21,960 nt of DNA, from the IMG/VR virus record IMGVR_UViG_3300021959_000459, positions 1-21,960 of that record, one strand, 5' to 3'. Source of the DNA: a virus. The translations under genes were made by a program, and so were the position numbers. This document shows, piece by piece, positions 20,874-21,960 of this stretch (its first letter is position 1; the number at the start of each line of letters is the position of its first letter). The notes beneath the pieces are model-generated. The model made no database searches, was not told the origin of the DNA, and saw nothing but the letters and a program-made list of their open reading frames with translations.

Positions 20874-21960
20874 GCATATTAGATAAAGCAAGTTTAATAC
20901 AGATACCAAGTGGGTATAAATCTACAAAGCTATACTCGATAGAGCCGACCAACGGCGATGGCGATTTCACCTTTGCTCGTTCATCAAGTGGAACGAGGGT
21001 AAATAGTGAAGGGTTGATTGAGGTTGCTTCGGTTTTAGGAAGTGAGTTAGTTGTTAATGGAGATTTTGCAACTGATAGTGATTGGAGCAGTACGGAAGTT
21101 GCGACAATAGGAATAAGCGGAGGTTCTATTAATTTTTCATCTACATCAAGCAATAAAAGGATTCAAAATATAGGCAGTATTATAGTAGGTAAAAAATATA
21201 TTGTTAATTATGACATTGTAAGTATCTCTGAAGGCAGTTTTGCTTTTCAAGACGGTGTAAGTACATACACATATCGCTCATCAATAGGTTCTTACTCTGA
21301 GGAGATTACGGCATCGGGTACATTTATTCGAATACGAACAGCGGGAACAACTACGGGCTCAATCGACAACGTATCTGTCAAAGAAGTAATAACAAACAAC
21401 GTTCCTCGCTTGGATTATAGCGGTGGGGCAAGTTGTGCGAGTTTATTATTGGAAGGACAGTCAACGAATTTATTGCCATATTCTAATGATTTTACTCAAT
21501 GGACAATACAAAGCGGTGTTACTGCTACACATAACACTACTGAAACATTAAGTCCCGACGGTACAAATAACGCAACAAAGTTTGTAGGTAACGGGTCTGC
21601 TGGAGTTTTCTATGCAGCTATTGCCGTTACGGGTGTTATAACAAGGTCGATATACTTAAAAAGCATAGTAGGTACGGTAAATGTTATTTTAAAAGACCCT
21701 AACATTACAATAACATCAAAGTCGTTAACGGTAACAACCGAATGGCAAAGATTTGACTTAGCGGAGGATAATGGAACAAGCAGTCAAGGTATATGGATTA
21801 GTAACATTCCCGTTAGTGGGGTTTATATGTGGGGAGCTCAATTAGAGCAAGGCTCTTATCCAACATCCTACATACCCACAATCGGAAGCACAGTAACTCG
21901 CACCGCCGATGTCTGCAACAATGCTGGGACTTCAGCGACGTTTAATAGCACAGAGGGTGT
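20870..21960 (+). CDS. receptor-binding tail fibre, partial (runs off the window)
   Basis: An open frame runs from ATG 20870 to the window edge (363 codons with no stop). The start has IPSGYKSTKLYS and FTFARSSSGTRVNSEGLIEVAS (33-53). A beta-sandwich-like module follows, from ELVVNGDFATDSDW (about 59-72) to IDNVSVKEV (about 164-172). NVPRLDYSGG (about 175-184) and SLLLEGQSTNLLPYSNDFTQW (about 190-210) lead into a second module closing with WGAQLEQGSYPTSYIPT (about 320-336). These are typical of carbohydrate-binding regions in phage tail fibres. The first module splits the usual GLIE...NVPRLDY order, so it looks inserted. Codon use is richer in ACG, TCG, GCG and CGA than that of the structural genes, suggesting exchange. 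The C-terminal tip is outside the window. Confidence 0.85.
   Translation, partial: MSILDKASLIQIPSGYKSTKLYSIEPTNGDGDFTFARSSSGTRVNSEGLIEVASVLGSELVVNGDFATDSDWSSTEVATIGISGGSINFSSTSSNKRIQNIGSIIVGKKYIVNYDIVSISEGSFAFQDGVSTYTYRSSIGSYSEEITASGTFIRIRTAGTTTGSIDNVSVKEVITNNVPRLDYSGGASCASLLLEGQSTNLLPYSNDFTQWTIQSGVTATHNTTETLSPDGTNNATKFVGNGSAGVFYAAIAVTGVITRSIYLKSIVGTVNVILKDPNITITSKSLTVTTEWQRFDLAEDNGTSSQGIWISNIPVSGVYMWGAQLEQGSYPTSYIPTIGSTVTRTADVCNNAGTSATFNSTEG

Noticed and set aside
1-21960. CRISPR array, tRNA genes, integrase and attachment sites
   Set aside because: No regularly spaced repeats, cloverleaf-like sequences or recombinase motifs were found by reading; whether the phage is temperate cannot be judged from this window.

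Overview
The window is a stretch of an AT-rich tailed-phage (siphovirus-type) or prophage genome whose host is probably a member of the Bacteroidota, most likely the flavobacterial side. The reasons are the structural protein families (a DUF6712-like adaptor, a tail-tube-like protein beginning MACNLTQGF, an XkdF-type protease with a fused scaffold, a portal with C-terminal extensions), starts preceded by A-rich sequence instead of Shine-Dalgarno sites, and matches to the Bacteroidota promoter form TAnnTTTG. Every supported gene lies on the + strand. Most neighbours overlap by a few bases (ATGA, TTGA or TAATG junctions), so long operons with coupled translation are likely. No integrase, repressor, lysis gene, tRNA, CRISPR array or replication origin is visible.

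Region 1 (1-4054) is an accessory/nucleic-acid cassette: the end of an upstream gene, an HNH-type protein, a 59-residue protein, a DUF1599 (nucleotide modification associated domain 1) protein, a small protein with an SSB-like acidic tail, a 450-residue fusion of a sigma-factor-like domain with a GT4-type glycosyltransferase, a small CxxC protein, a ParB-like protein and a TET/JBP-type 2-oxoglutarate/Fe(II) dioxygenase. An oxygenase that can hydroxylate a DNA base, next to a glycosyltransferase, a ParB-like protein and an Nmad1 protein, suggests hydroxylation followed by glycosylation of phage DNA. This is the most interesting system in the window.

Region 2 (4058-6864) is packaging and tail start: small and large terminase subunits, a tail assembly chaperone with a -1 frameshift site (T TTT TTT) giving a long second product, and a tail-completion-like protein. 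Region 3 (6865-7513) is a small insert of two short AT-rich genes with a promoter match, two intrinsic terminators and near-identical translation starts. Region 4 (7514-13817) holds two large tail/baseplate proteins and the tape measure protein. Region 5 (13855-20873) holds the protease-scaffold, major capsid protein, tail-tube-like protein, a terminator, a small unknown, a multidomain portal, the adaptor, a tail-terminator-like protein and two small proteins. Region 6 (20870-end) is a receptor-binding tail-fibre gene that runs off the window.

The order is permuted relative to the HK97/lambda pattern. The large terminase is followed directly by the tail assembly chaperone, tail genes come before the capsid genes, and the portal lies about 11 kb from the terminase and downstream of the major capsid protein.
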